Assembly: GCF_000166135.1 (NCBI RefSeq)
Contig: NC_014666.1
Span: 7,378,001 to 7,442,000 of the forward strand
Reading direction: 5' to 3'
DNA length: 64,000 nt
From: Pseudofrankia inefficax
GTDB taxonomy: Bacteria > Actinomycetota > Actinomycetes > Frankiales > Frankiaceae
Of the stretch, positions 45,144-57,025 are shown in pieces. Numbering within the stretch: the first letter of the stretch is position 1; each line of letters opens with the position of its first letter. The notes below the pieces were generated by a model. That model was not told the DNA's origin. It did no database searches and saw only the letters and a list, made by a program, of their open reading frames with translations. A program made the position numbers and the translations under genes.

Positions 45144-46364
45144 ATGACACGTAAACAAACCCTGGCCCGCCGACGGACGCCGCGCCGGGGCCTGGTCCTC
45201 GGCGCCGGCGGGATCCTCGGCTCAGCCTGGATGATCGGCGCGTTGCGGACGTATCAGGAGCGGACCGGCGACGACGTCCGGTCGTTCGACCTGATCGTCG
45301 GCACGTCGGCGGGCTCGGTGGTCTCGGCGTTGCTCAGTGTGGACGTCGAGATCGACACCATGGCCGACTCGGAACGGGGCCAGTACGCCCCGGGCGCGCC
45401 GGTGCTGGACTACCGCGAGCTGGGGCCGTCGCTGCCGCCGCCCCCTCGGATGCGGATGGGCTCGCCGCGGCTGTTGACCACCGGGGTGCTGCACCCGCAC
45501 CGGCTGACGCCGATGGTGGCGCTCGCGGCCCTGCTGCCGCAGGGCCGCGGCACGCTCGCCGCCGTCGGCGACCTCGTCGGCCAGGCCGCGGCCGCGCGGC
45601 CGGTCGACCCGGACCGCTGGCCGGCCCGGCTGCGCATCGTCGCGATGGACTTCGACTCCGGCCACCGGGTGCTCTTCGGCGCGGACGACGCACCGACGGC
45701 GCCGCTCGCGCAGGCGGTGATGGCCTCCTGCGCGATCCCGGGCTGGTACGCCCCGGTCCTGGTGGACGGGCGCCGGTTCGTGGACGGCGGCACCCGCTCG
45801 CCGACGTCGCTCGACCTCTGCGTGGACGCCGGCCTCGACGAGATCCTCGTGCTGGCGCCGGCCTGCGCCTTCGACTACGACCGCCCGCACCGCCCGGTCG
45901 CCGTGCTCGAACGGCAGCTGCGCCGGGCGGCGACCCGTCGGCTGGCCGCGGAGATCACGCTGGCGGAGGCGACCGGCGCCCGGGTCCGCGTGTTGTGCCC
46001 CGGGCCGGCCGACCTGGTCGCGATGGGCGGCAACGTGATGGATCTGGCCCGGCGGACCGCCGTCTTCGAGACGTCGCTGCGCACCTCGGCGGCGGCCCTC
46101 GCCGACCTGCCCAGCCGGCCGAGGCCGCAGGCCAGGACGACCGTGCCGGCGACGACGCGGACGCCAGCCCCGACGCGGACGCCAGCCCCGACGCTGCCGC
46201 GGACGGCCCGGCCGGTCTCGGGCGCCGGCGCCGCGACGCCGCAGACCGGGACCCGGCCCATGCCGACGCCCTCGACCATCCCGACCAGGCCGATCACCCG
46301 GCCAAGTGGGGTGTCGCCGGCTCACGGCCCGGTCGTCCGGGAGGAGCCAGATCTCGCCGGCTAG
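45144..46364 (+). CDS. patatin-like phospholipase family protein
   Basis: 406 residues. Catalytic dyad features: oxyanion loop GAGGILGS near residue 20, nucleophile S55 in GTSAG, and D214 in VDGGTRSP. Hydrolyses acyl ester bonds of membrane lipids or related substrates. The last ~60 residues are a Thr/Pro/Arg-rich tail with an 18-bp DNA duplication (46155-46190) and no predicted fold. ATG at 45144, 8 nt after GGGAGGTGG. No signal peptide, so cytoplasmic or peripheral. Confidence 0.9.
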   Translation: MTRKQTLARRRTPRRGLVLGAGGILGSAWMIGALRTYQERTGDDVRSFDLIVGTSAGSVVSALLSVDVEIDTMADSERGQYAPGAPVLDYRELGPSLPPPPRMRMGSPRLLTTGVLHPHRLTPMVALAALLPQGRGTLAAVGDLVGQAAAARPVDPDRWPARLRIVAMDFDSGHRVLFGADDAPTAPLAQAVMASCAIPGWYAPVLVDGRRFVDGGTRSPTSLDLCVDAGLDEILVLAPACAFDYDRPHRPVAVLERQLRRAATRRLAAEITLAEATGARVRVLCPGPADLVAMGGNVMDLARRTAVFETSLRTSAAALADLPSRPRPQARTTVPATTRTPAPTRTPAPTLPRTARPVSGAGAATPQTGTRPMPTPSTIPTRPITRPSGVSPAHGPVVREEPDLAG

Positions 46365-46440
46365 CCAGGCGTCGACTCGCCGGCCGGGCCGGACCAGCCT
46401 CGCCGTCACCAGCGCCCGGCCCGTGGCGCCGCGTGCCGTC

Positions 46441-47790
46441 TCAGCGGCGGGCGTTGAGGCGGCGGCGCTGGCCGCGTGGGACGCGGCCGGCGAGCCGCGA
46501 CGCCAGGTCACGGATCGCCACCCGCGCGGGTGAGGTCGGGGCGATGTCGCGCAGCAGCTGGCCGGCGGCCTGGGCGGAATCGAAGGCGGCCAGGTCGTAG
46601 GGCACCAGCGCGATCGGCTCGGTGCCGGTGTGCCGGTTCAACGCCCGGCTGATCTCGCGGCGCGGATCGCCGCCCGCGACCGAGGCACGCAGCCGGTTGA
46701 CGACGACCAGCGGCTCGACCCCCGGCACCAGCTCGCGCAGGTCGGCGAGCCCGCGCACAAAGCGCACGAGCGCGACCGGTTCGGCGGAGCTGACGGCGAT
46801 CACGGTGTCGGCCGCGGCCAGCACGGCGTGGGTCGCGCCGTTGCGCCGGGGCGCCGAGCTGTCGTAGCTCAGCTCCTCGTCGGCCTCCAGGCAGAAGCCG
46901 CAGTCGACGATGACGAACTGGGCCAGCCGCCTGGCGAGGTCGAGCACGTTCTCCAGCGCGCTCGGCCGCAGCTCGGGCCAGCGCGACGGCCGGGCGATCC
47001 CCGGCAGCACCCGCAGCCCGCCGCCCAGGTCCCGGCACAGCACGGCCAGCCGCGGCACGTCGAGCATCCCCTGGTTGGCGGCACGGGTGGCGGCGGCGAG
47101 CCCCGGCGCCTCCTCCAACAGGCCGACGAGCTGGCCGATCGAGCCTCCATAGGAGTCGGCGTCGACCAACAGGGTGGCGGCGCCGAGGTCCGCGAGCTCG
47201 GCGGCCAGACCCAGCGCCAGGGTCGTCCGCCCGGGCGCGCCGGTCGGACCCCAGACCGCGACGACCCGGCCCGCTTCGAAAGGGGCCGGGTCGGTCTCGT
47301 CGAGGCGGGCCTGCGCGTCGCCGAGCGCGGGGTCGCCGAGCAGCGGCGGCTGCCTGGTGCCGTAGCCGGCGATCGGATCGCTGTACCCGCGGCTGATCGA
47401 GACCGGGCCGATCGCCGGCCGGCCCGTCAGCGCCTTCGCCGCCTCGACGACCGCGCCGGCGACCTCGTCGGCGGTGGCGTCCGTCGTGATCACCGCGACG
47501 ACCCCGAGCTGGCGCAGCCGGCGGTCACCGTCCTCGTCTCCCGGCGCGATCAGCCCGACGACCGCGACGTTCGCCAACGCGAGCCGGGTCAGCGCCTCTC
47601 GGTCGAGCCGGCGCAGGTCGGCGGACAGCAGCGCCGCCCGGGCCGCGCCGGTCGTCGCGGCCGCGAGCAGGTCCGGCAGGTCGACGCAGCGGCGCACGAC
47701 GGTGACGCCGAGATCGGTGCGGTCGAACGCCGAGACCAGCCCGGCCTCGACGACGGCGTCGGTGACGGCGGTCAGGATCGGCAGGCTCAC
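46441..47790 (-). CDS. CpaE/TadZ-like MinD-type ATPase
   Basis: 449 residues. N-terminal receiver-like domain (about 1-120) and a C-terminal deviant P-loop ATPase: VVAVWGPTGAPGRTTLALGL at about 176-195, then LLVDADSYGG and FVIVDCGF. In Tad systems this protein positions the pilus machinery at a pole or site. The P-loop has arginine (R188) where lysine is canonical, as in several actinobacterial relatives. GTG overlaps the stop of the SAF gene as GTGA, so the pair is coupled. Confidence 0.85.
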   Translation of the reverse strand: MSLPILTAVTDAVVEAGLVSAFDRTDLGVTVVRRCVDLPDLLAAATTGAARAALLSADLRRLDREALTRLALANVAVVGLIAPGDEDGDRRLRQLGVVAVITTDATADEVAGAVVEAAKALTGRPAIGPVSISRGYSDPIAGYGTRQPPLLGDPALGDAQARLDETDPAPFEAGRVVAVWGPTGAPGRTTLALGLAAELADLGAATLLVDADSYGGSIGQLVGLLEEAPGLAAATRAANQGMLDVPRLAVLCRDLGGGLRVLPGIARPSRWPELRPSALENVLDLARRLAQFVIVDCGFCLEADEELSYDSSAPRRNGATHAVLAAADTVIAVSSAEPVALVRFVRGLADLRELVPGVEPLVVVNRLRASVAGGDPRREISRALNRHTGTEPIALVPYDLAAFDSAQAAGQLLRDIAPTSPARVAIRDLASRLAGRVPRGQRRRLNARR

Positions 47791-48650
47791 CGGCCGTACC
47801 CCGGCGCGGCCGTCGGTCCGGTGGCACCTACCTGGCCCTGCCCGTCACGGACCAGCTTCACGACGTCGACCCGGCCGCTCTGCGACGCGGCGACCGCGCG
47901 GATCGCCGCGTCGACCGGCACCCGCAGCGTCAGCGACCGATCGCCGCTGGCGATCCGCTGCTGGCCGAGGAACTCAACGTCGTGAAGAACCAGTACCTCG
48001 GCGCCGGCACCGCCGACCGCCGGAGTACCCACGCCGGTCGACTGGCCCGTCGCGGTCGACTGGCCCGTCGCGTTGCCCGTGCCACCGGAACCGCCGGTCC
48101 CGCTGCTCGCGTCGCCGGCACCGACGGCCCCGGAGGCCTGGAAGACGTAGACGTCGACGTGGTCGCCCGGGGCCAGGTCGGGCAGGCGGCCGGCCTGGAC
48201 GACGATCGGGACGAGCCGGGTGGCCGCGGTGTCGGGCCCCGCGAAGTCGGACCCGCTGATCAGGTCGCCGGCGCCGACCGGGCGCGCGAGCGTGCCGCCG
48301 ACGACCTCCTTCAGCCGCCGGCCCGGGTAGTAGCGCCCCGCGGTCGCGTCGGACAGCTGGGCACGCACGGTGACCAGATCGCCGGCGCTGACAACGTGCC
48401 CGGCGGGCAGGTCGGCCTTCGCCGCCACCCAGGCGGACGTCCGGTCCGCGGTCGCGAACAGCCGGGCTCCCAGCACCACCGAGACCAGCACGATCAGAAT
48501 GCCGAAGATCAGCCGACCGTCCCGCCAGCCGCGGCGGCCGAGCCGGCGAGCTGGCGGGGACGGCGGGACGATCGGGTCCGCTGACCTTCCGGAGGGACCG
48601 CGCCCACCCGGCAGGGACCCTGGGCCAAGCGCGGGCGCCAGGTCGGTCAC
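47787..48650 (-). CDS. SAF-domain, CpaB/RcpC-like Flp pilus assembly protein
   Basis: 287 residues. Proline-rich cytoplasmic start, one transmembrane helix (about 48-66, IFGILIVLVSVVLGARLF), a SAF domain (about 72-140, VAAKADLPAGHVVSAGDL) and a Gly/Ser/Thr loop followed by an RcpC-like C-terminal domain. I chose the GTG at 48650 because GAGGAG lies 8 nt upstream; the ATG at 48680 has none. Operon with the CpaE-like ATPase, 9 kb from the rest of the Tad genes. Confidence 0.82.
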   Translation of the reverse strand: MTDLAPALGPGSLPGGRGPSGRSADPIVPPSPPARRLGRRGWRDGRLIFGILIVLVSVVLGARLFATADRTSAWVAAKADLPAGHVVSAGDLVTVRAQLSDATAGRYYPGRRLKEVVGGTLARPVGAGDLISGSDFAGPDTAATRLVPIVVQAGRLPDLAPGDHVDVYVFQASGAVGAGDASSGTGGSGGTGNATGQSTATGQSTGVGTPAVGGAGAEVLVLHDVEFLGQQRIASGDRSLTLRVPVDAAIRAVAASQSGRVDVVKLVRDGQGQVGATGPTAAPGYGR

Positions 48651-49132
48651 CGGTGATCTCCTCATCCTTGCGATGTTCACGCTGTGCGCTCAGCAAACGA
48701 CACAGACACGAACACACCGTCGCACAACGTACGTGACCCGAGACCACATCGTGCCACCGCGTCAATCGCTGCCAAAGGCGATCCATCGGATCCCGGGCCG
48801 GATGCCTGGTTGGACGCTTGACGCGCCCTGGACGTTGGCTCGCCCGGCCCAGCGGCTTCTCGTTCGTCAGCTCACGTGGTGACGAAGGGACCAAGCCGAT
48901 AGACGCTCCGCGGCCAAGCCGACGTCTTCACACCACGATCGACAGCCAGCAGAGTCAGTTATCCACAACCGAAAGCATCCGAACGCGTTCTCCGGCGAGA
49001 AACTGGTACACAGTTCCTAGGCCATCCGCCCACCTCCGACCTCCGAGGAGCAGCACAGCCGGTCGCGGGAACACCCCGAGCTGAGCCGCGACCGGACGCC
49101 CCGGAGGCCGACCGGCGCCAGGGGGCAGCCAG
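48651..49132. other. intergenic region between divergent CpaB-like and HTH genes
   Basis: 482 bp, the least GC-rich stretch nearby (about 48681-48990), so probably promoters for both directions. AACTGGTACACAGTT at 49000-49014 is an imperfect palindrome. The purine run AGGGGGC before 49133 is the ribosome site of the HTH gene. No gene seen. Confidence 0.45.
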
Positions 49133-49369
49133 ATGAACGACCGATTTCTGCAGCTCAGCGACGTGGCGGAGATTCTGAACATCTCGGCGTCGCAGACGTA
49201 CGCCCTGGTCCGCAGCGGCGAGCTGCCGGCGATCAAGATCGGCGGACGAGGCCAGTGGCGGGTCGAGCGGACCGAGCTGGAGGCCTACATCCAGCGCGCC
49301 TACGAGCAGACGCGGGCGTTCGTCCTGGCCAACCCGCTCAGCCGCCACGAGGCCGTCCCCGAGGACTAG
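49133..49369 (+). CDS. excisionase/MerR-type helix-turn-helix DNA-binding protein
   Basis: 78 residues. HTH_17-type winged helix: LQLSDVAEILNISASQTYAL is the helix-turn-helix, ELPAIKIGGRGQWRVERTEL the wing, and AYIQRAYEQTRAF a C-terminal helix. Although small and excisionase-like, it lies in a conserved actinobacterial neighbourhood with the next hypothetical gene and the LysM gene, so it is probably a chromosomal regulator rather than a phage remnant. It lacks the sequence of BldC, which has the same fold. Divergent from the CpaB-like gene. Confidence 0.88.
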   Translation: MNDRFLQLSDVAEILNISASQTYALVRSGELPAIKIGGRGQWRVERTELEAYIQRAYEQTRAFVLANPLSRHEAVPED

Positions 49370-49396
49370 GACTGGGTCGGTGCTCTCGTGTGGTCT

Positions 49397-49470
49397 TGAT
49401 CGTGGTTTTGGCCCTGGGACGGTCGTGATGGGGGGTTTCCGCGACCGCCCCAGGGCTCAAACGGCGATCA
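49397..49470. repeat. dispersed palindromic element, copy G
   Basis: Left arm TGATCGTGGTTTTGGCCCTG from 49397; right arm 49449-49470 (CCCAGGGCTCAAACGGCGAT and CA), 18 of 22 matching. Inner stem ACGGTCGTG / CGCGACCGC. Lies between the convergent HTH and hypothetical genes, so terminator activity is plausible. Confidence 0.82.
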
Positions 49471-49516
49471 CGACCGGCGCGGTGGACCGCGATCCAGACG
49501 GCGGGGCTGGGTGGCC

Positions 49517-50086
49517 TCAGGCGATGCGGCGCAGGAAGGCGATCGCGGCGAGCGGGATCACGCAGGCCTCGACGTCCCGTGGCCGGCGGAACTCGCCGGG
49601 CGTGTGTTCGGCGACGTCAAGGAAGTCGGCGCCGACGCGGTCCACGGTGCCGTTGACGATCCGGCCGTCGGCGAGCGCGATCCGGCACTCCGACCGGTCC
49701 CGCGCGACCTGGCGGAGCACATAGCGCAGGTCCAGTCGGGCACCCACCCGGCCCTCGTGGCCAGGATGCGCCGCGTCCCCGCTCAGCCCGCGAACCACCA
49801 GCACCGACCGCAGCGGGACCAGCGTCTCGGCCCTCCGCTGGTCCTCGACGAGTAGCCAGTCGACCCCGAGCGCCGTCAGCCGGCCGACGAGAACGCCGCG
49901 CTCGGCCGACGGAAGGCCACCGACCTCGACCCGCACCTGGTGGCCGACCGCCGGGCGCAGCCGGTCGATCAGCCGGAGGAACCCAGCCTCCCGCCGGCCA
50001 CGGTCCGCGACCTCGACGGCAAGCTCCGCGGCCTCCAGCGCCTCCCACTGCGCGTCAAGATCCGCGAACAACGCCTCCCAGCGCAC
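49517..50086 (-). CDS. conserved actinobacterial hypothetical protein
   Basis: 189 residues. Recognisable conserved features: the start MRWEALFADLDAQWEALEAA, a central Sm-like beta segment (RVEVGGLPSAERGVLVGRL ... GVDWLLVEDQ) and a second repeat of the same kind (LADGRIVNGTVDRVGADF). Suggests a duplicated small beta-barrel fold. GTG at 50086, GGGAGG 5 nt upstream. Conserved next to the HTH gene in actinobacteria as far as I know; function unknown. Confidence 0.75.
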   Translation of the reverse strand: MRWEALFADLDAQWEALEAAELAVEVADRGRREAGFLRLIDRLRPAVGHQVRVEVGGLPSAERGVLVGRLTALGVDWLLVEDQRRAETLVPLRSVLVVRGLSGDAAHPGHEGRVGARLDLRYVLRQVARDRSECRIALADGRIVNGTVDRVGADFLDVAEHTPGEFRRPRDVEACVIPLAAIAFLRRIA

Positions 50087-50639
50087 GCTGCCTCCCGTTT
50101 CCTCCGTCAGGGGGTGGTTGCCGCGCGGCCGTCCCGGCTCGCCCGGGTATCGCCAGGCGCGCAACCTCCCGGTCCGCTCGGCCGTCCCGACTCTGCGACC
50201 CGTCGCGTACCAAGGGTTCCGCCAGTACGAGAGCCGCCGGCGCCGCGGTCACCCGGCCGGGCGCCGACGCCCGACCATCCGAGCGGCCCGACCATCCGAG
50301 CGGCCCGGAGGCCGCACCACCATGCCACCCCACCCGGCCCGAGCGGAAGCACCGGTCCGATACCAGTGCAGACGACCAGGATTGACACATAGCCGCCGGG
50401 GAGTTACACAAGCAAACCGAGGCAAACGCACGCTCTCGGAAGATTCGATCGCGGGGGACGGCGGTGACGACGCGACAGCCCGGCCATCGTGGCCAGCCGT
50501 CGTCCCCGCGGTCGCCGAGACCGGGCGGCGGGCGGGCACCCTCGGCGTCACCCGCGCCGACGGCGGCGTGCGGGTGGCCGCGGCGCCGGCTGGCCGCACC
50601 CCAGGCCCGGTCGAGCTCCTGAGCAGGAAGCGAGGCGAG
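50087..50639. other. intergenic region upstream of the LysM gene
   Basis: 553 bp between divergent genes. Nothing coding-like on either strand: the open frames here are Arg/Pro-rich shadows. Promoters for the hypothetical and LysM genes must lie here; AGGCGAG before 50640 is the LysM ribosome site. Confidence 0.4.
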
Positions 50640-52397
50640 ATGAGATCGATCCAGCGCGCGCTGCGGCCAGTCCTCGGGATCGCGGTGGCCGGCGGCGTCG
50701 CGGCCGTGCTGCTCCTCGCCGGGCCCGGACTCGCGGACCTGCCGGCGAGCGTGTCCGACGTCCCGGACTGGTTTCTCTCGGCCCCCGAGAACGCGCTGGT
50801 CACGGTCGTGGCGGCCGCCGCCTGGGGCTGCCTGCTGTGGCTGTGCCTGGGCGTCGTGGTCGGCTCGTTCGCCGCGCTGCCCGGGGCCGTCGGTCGCACG
50901 GCCGGCCGGCTGGCCGGCTGGATGCTGCCGCGCGCGCTGCGGCGGGCGCTGGAGCTCAGCCTCGGCCTCACGCTCGTCGCGGGCAGCGCGAGCGGACTGA
51001 TCGCGGCCACTCCCGCCCTGGCCAGCGTGCCCGATGGTGGCACCGTCGCCGCCGCGAACGCCTGGCCCAACCTGTCCGCGCCCGGCACCGGATCGGGTGG
51101 GGCCTGGCCGAACCTGGCACCGCCGCCAGGCAGCTCCGCCCCGGCCGCCGCGTGGCCCGACCTTTCGGTGCCGACGGGCACGGCCGCCACCAGGCCACCG
51201 CCGGCCCCAGCACCTCCCCCCGCCAGCCAGGCGCCCCGCGCACAGCCGCCCGCCCGCACCCAGCCCGCCGCCCCGCCACCGCCGCCGGCACCTGCCCAGC
51301 CAGCCCCGGCCGCCCAGACCGCACCTCCCATCCAGACAGCGCCCCCGGCCCAGACAGCGCCCCCCACCCAGACCGCACCCCCGAGCCAGACGGCAGCACC
51401 CACACAGGTCGCAGCTCCCACGCCGTCGGCCTCTCCGGCCGAGACCGCACCCCCGAGCCAGTCGGCGTCTCCGGCACAGACGGACGCTTCGAGCCAGACG
51501 GCAGCACCCACGCCGTCGGCCTCTCGCACCCAGGCGCCGCCTCCGACTCAGACAGCGCCCCCTGCCCAAACAGCGCCCCCGGCGCAGACGGCGGCGCCAG
51601 TCACGTCCGTGCCGGCGGTCACCGCGGTACCGACGCCGGCTGTCAGCGCCTCGGCCGACGCCGCGGCCACGACAGCGCCGGCGGGCGACGCGGCGGGCAC
51701 GGGCGCCCCCTCGGCCGACGGGCGGGACGAGATCCCCACCGTCGTGTTCACCCTCACCAGCCAGGCCTCGCCGGGCCCGGCCGCTTCGACCACCCTCCAG
51801 ACGGGCGCCCCTGACCCCGGCGTCCCGTCGCCCACCTCGGCCAGCTCCGCGACGGCCGAGGGCTCGTCACCGACGGCCACGTCCTCGACGGCCGAGCCGT
51901 CGCCGACGGCGCCGCCGAGCTCGACCACGATCTCGCCGACCACCCCCGCGAGCCCGACGCCCTGGACACCCACCGTCACGGCGTCGACCACCATCGACTG
52001 GCCGTCCGCCGCCCCCGCTCCGCCCTCCGCCAGCACGCCCGCCACCAGCACGCCCGCGACGACAGCGCCGGCCACGGCGGAACCGGTGTCCGGTCCGGCC
52101 GCTGGCTGGCCAGACCTGTCGGCGCCGGTGGGCACGCCCGCGGCGGAGCCGACCGTCCCCTCGGCACCGCGCGGCATCGGCGCCCCGGCCGGCGGCGACA
52201 CGGCCGCGGCCGAGGTCGTCGTCCTGCGCGGCGACTCGCTGTGGGAGATCGCGGCCCGCCGTCTCGGCCCGGCCGCCACCGACGCCCAGATCGCCGCCGA
52301 ATGGCCGCGATGGTGGGCGGCAAATCGGGACGTGATCGGCCCTGACCCCAACCTGATCCGTCCCGGTCAGCGGCTTCGGCCGCCCGCCGGGCCCTGA
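50640..52397 (+). CDS. LysM-domain membrane protein with long Pro/Thr/Ala-rich region
   Basis: 585 residues. Three hydrophobic segments (about 10-30, 53-75, 105-127) place the rest outside the membrane; then ~370 residues of low-complexity Pro/Thr/Ala, and a C-terminal LysM-like peptidoglycan-binding domain (VVVLRGDSLWEIAARRL ... PNLIRPGQRLRPP). A WP(N/D)L motif recurs four times: AWPNLSAPG, AWPNLAPPP, AWPDLSVPT, and GWPDLSAPV just before the LysM. ATG at 50640. Next gene is the Rv3235-like protein 29 bp downstream. Probably a wall-spanning protein. Confidence 0.85.
   Translation: MRSIQRALRPVLGIAVAGGVAAVLLLAGPGLADLPASVSDVPDWFLSAPENALVTVVAAAAWGCLLWLCLGVVVGSFAALPGAVGRTAGRLAGWMLPRALRRALELSLGLTLVAGSASGLIAATPALASVPDGGTVAAANAWPNLSAPGTGSGGAWPNLAPPPGSSAPAAAWPDLSVPTGTAATRPPPAPAPPPASQAPRAQPPARTQPAAPPPPPAPAQPAPAAQTAPPIQTAPPAQTAPPTQTAPPSQTAAPTQVAAPTPSASPAETAPPSQSASPAQTDASSQTAAPTPSASRTQAPPPTQTAPPAQTAPPAQTAAPVTSVPAVTAVPTPAVSASADAAATTAPAGDAAGTGAPSADGRDEIPTVVFTLTSQASPGPAASTTLQTGAPDPGVPSPTSASSATAEGSSPTATSSTAEPSPTAPPSSTTISPTTPASPTPWTPTVTASTTIDWPSAAPAPPSASTPATSTPATTAPATAEPVSGPAAGWPDLSAPVGTPAAEPTVPSAPRGIGAPAGGDTAAAEVVVLRGDSLWEIAARRLGPAATDAQIAAEWPRWWAANRDVIGPDPNLIRPGQRLRPPAGP
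51315..51602 (+). repeat. 18-bp coding minisatellite, 16 units
   Basis: Sixteen consecutive 18-bp units encoding six-residue repeats of the type QTAPPA/QTAAPT/QSASPA inside the LysM gene. The first four and last three units are nearly identical, implying recent expansion; the central ones are degenerate. Confidence 0.9.
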
Positions 52398-52426
52398 CCC
52401 CGCCCAGCCGAGGAGATCCACACGCG

Positions 52427-53212
52427 ATGACGACGCCCCCCGGCTCCGGCTGGCCGGCCAGGTCGACCGAGCCTCGCCGCGCGCTGCGGGGCCTGCCGGC
52501 GTTCGCCACCGACCCGCCCTACGACGACGAACTGTCCGACACCGCGCGGCCCCGCGATCAGACGGCGGGCCCGGACCGGACCTTGATCGAGGACCCTCCC
52601 CGCGCCGCCGGCCAGGCAGGAAGGCGCACGGTCGTGCCAGGGGCCCGTCGTGGCACCGGCACCGCGAGCTCGTCGCGCGGCCGCGGTGGGCGGCACGGCA
52701 CTGGGCCGAGCCATGGCCTCGCCGACAGCAGTCGGGGGCCCGGCGACAGCCGGCCGCCGACACCGACGGCAGCCGCCGACGCCGGCTCTGCGCGCGACCA
52801 TCCCCGAACGACGGACGATGCCCCGTTCCTCGCGTCTTCCGGACGCACGATGACGACGACCCGGCGCGCACCGACGCGCATCCCGCAGCAGGCTCGCGAC
52901 AGCCGATTCCGCGAGAGCCCCGGGCCGGCGGCGACGATCGTCGTCCGGGCGATCGTCGAGGTGCTCGCCGGCGTACGGCCGGTCGCCCACCTGGCTGGCT
53001 GGGCGACGCCGCAGCTCCAGACCGCACTGGAACGGTTCGGCGGTCAGTACCCCGGGCGAAGCATGGTCCGCAGCATCCGGATCAGCGAACCCAGGGCCGG
53101 AGTCGCCGAGGTCGTCGCGGTGATCAGCCGGACCGACCGGGTCGCGGCGCTCGCCCTGCGCATGGAGACGACCGACGGCCGTTGGCAGGTCACCGCCCTC
53201 CAGATCGGCTGA
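52427..53212 (+). CDS. Rv3235-family (DUF6459-like) protein
   Basis: 261 residues. The first ~165 residues are disordered and basic; the conserved C-terminal domain (IVVRAIVEVLAGVRPVAHLAGWATPQLQTAL ... VAVISRTDRVAALALRMETTDGRWQVTALQIG, shown here in two parts) is the family signature. Typically the gene just before secA in actinobacteria. Convergent with secA here. Function unknown; no signal peptide or membrane segment. ATG at 52427. Confidence 0.82.
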   Translation: MTTPPGSGWPARSTEPRRALRGLPAFATDPPYDDELSDTARPRDQTAGPDRTLIEDPPRAAGQAGRRTVVPGARRGTGTASSSRGRGGRHGTGPSHGLADSSRGPGDSRPPTPTAAADAGSARDHPRTTDDAPFLASSGRTMTTTRRAPTRIPQQARDSRFRESPGPAATIVVRAIVEVLAGVRPVAHLAGWATPQLQTALERFGGQYPGRSMVRSIRISEPRAGVAEVVAVISRTDRVAALALRMETTDGRWQVTALQIG

Positions 53213-53242
53213 GACCCCCGCGAGGCGTCCCGCGGGGGTCTC
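53211..53242. terminator. bidirectional terminator between Rv3235-like gene and secA
   Basis: Perfect 12-bp inverted repeat GAGACCCCCGCG / CGCGGGGGTCTC with an 8-nt loop, beginning at the stop codon of the Rv3235-like gene. Confidence 0.85.
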
Positions 53243-53263
53243 ACGCCGGTGTCGGGCAGGCGG

Positions 53264-56203
<2,940 letters not shown>

Positions 56204-56428
56204 GAGCGGGGCTCCTCCGGCTGGCATGTCGGCGAACTGGCCAACACCACGATGCTAGCCCTTCTCAGTAGTCCAGCTTGGACCTGCGCGCCGACCTGAC
56301 GCGACCGCGCGGACACAGCGCGGCCAGACGGCGCCTTCGGCCCGTCACCACCACCCGGGACCACCCCCGGCGCACGGCGGTCGGCACCTGACACCATCAG
56401 GGGTAACCGTCGTCGGATCGGAGGCGTC

Positions 56429-56995
56429 ATGCCCGCGCTGGAGCCGGTCGAGATCACCGCGGGCTCACTGCATCTACGGCCGTGGCGGCCCCAGGACGCG
56501 GCCGACGTGTTCGCGGCCTGCCAGGACCCGGACATCCAGCGCTGGACGATGGTGCCGTCGCCCTACACCCAGGCCGACGCGGTCACGTTCGTCGAGCGGG
56601 TCGCGCCGATCGGCTGGGCCACCGGCACCGCCGCGCAGCTGGCCGTCGTGGACGCCACCACCGGCGGCCTGCTCGGCTCCATCAGCCTGCAGGACATGCG
56701 GGATGCCGACGGGATCCTCGGCGTCGCGCCCGGCGGGACCGCCGAGGTCGGCTACTGGTGCGCGGCCGAGGCACGCGGTCGCGGTGTCACCACCAACGCG
56801 GTCCGGGCGCTGTGCCGGTGGGGATTCGGGGCGCTGGAGCTGACCACGATCCGATGGCTGGCGCTGGTTGGGAACGAGCCCTCGCGGACGGTCGCGCACC
56901 GGGCCGGGTTCACCGTCGCGGCCGAGCCGCGCCCGCTGCTGAACCCCCGCGCCGGCGAGATCGCCGAGTTCTGGACCGGCACCCTGCGGCGCTGA
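56429..56995 (+). CDS. GNAT-family N-acetyltransferase
   Basis: 188 residues, RimJ/RimL-like. HLRPWRPQDAADVF start, EVGYWCAAEARGRGVTTNAV with the acetyl-CoA loop (Q/RxxGxG/A as RGRGVT), and RTVAHRAGF at the end. Acetylates an amino group of unknown identity, usually a protein N-terminus or small molecule. ATG at 56429 follows GGAGG. Divergent from secA, 225 bp apart. Confidence 0.9.
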   Translation: MPALEPVEITAGSLHLRPWRPQDAADVFAACQDPDIQRWTMVPSPYTQADAVTFVERVAPIGWATGTAAQLAVVDATTGGLLGSISLQDMRDADGILGVAPGGTAEVGYWCAAEARGRGVTTNAVRALCRWGFGALELTTIRWLALVGNEPSRTVAHRAGFTVAAEPRPLLNPRAGEIAEFWTGTLRR

Positions 56996-57025
56996 CCGCC
57001 CGCGCGGGCCCGCGCCCGCAAGGCC

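Noticed and set aside
49133-49369. bldC
   Set aside because: Same small winged-helix class, but the residues do not match BldC proteins I know, so no symbol is given.
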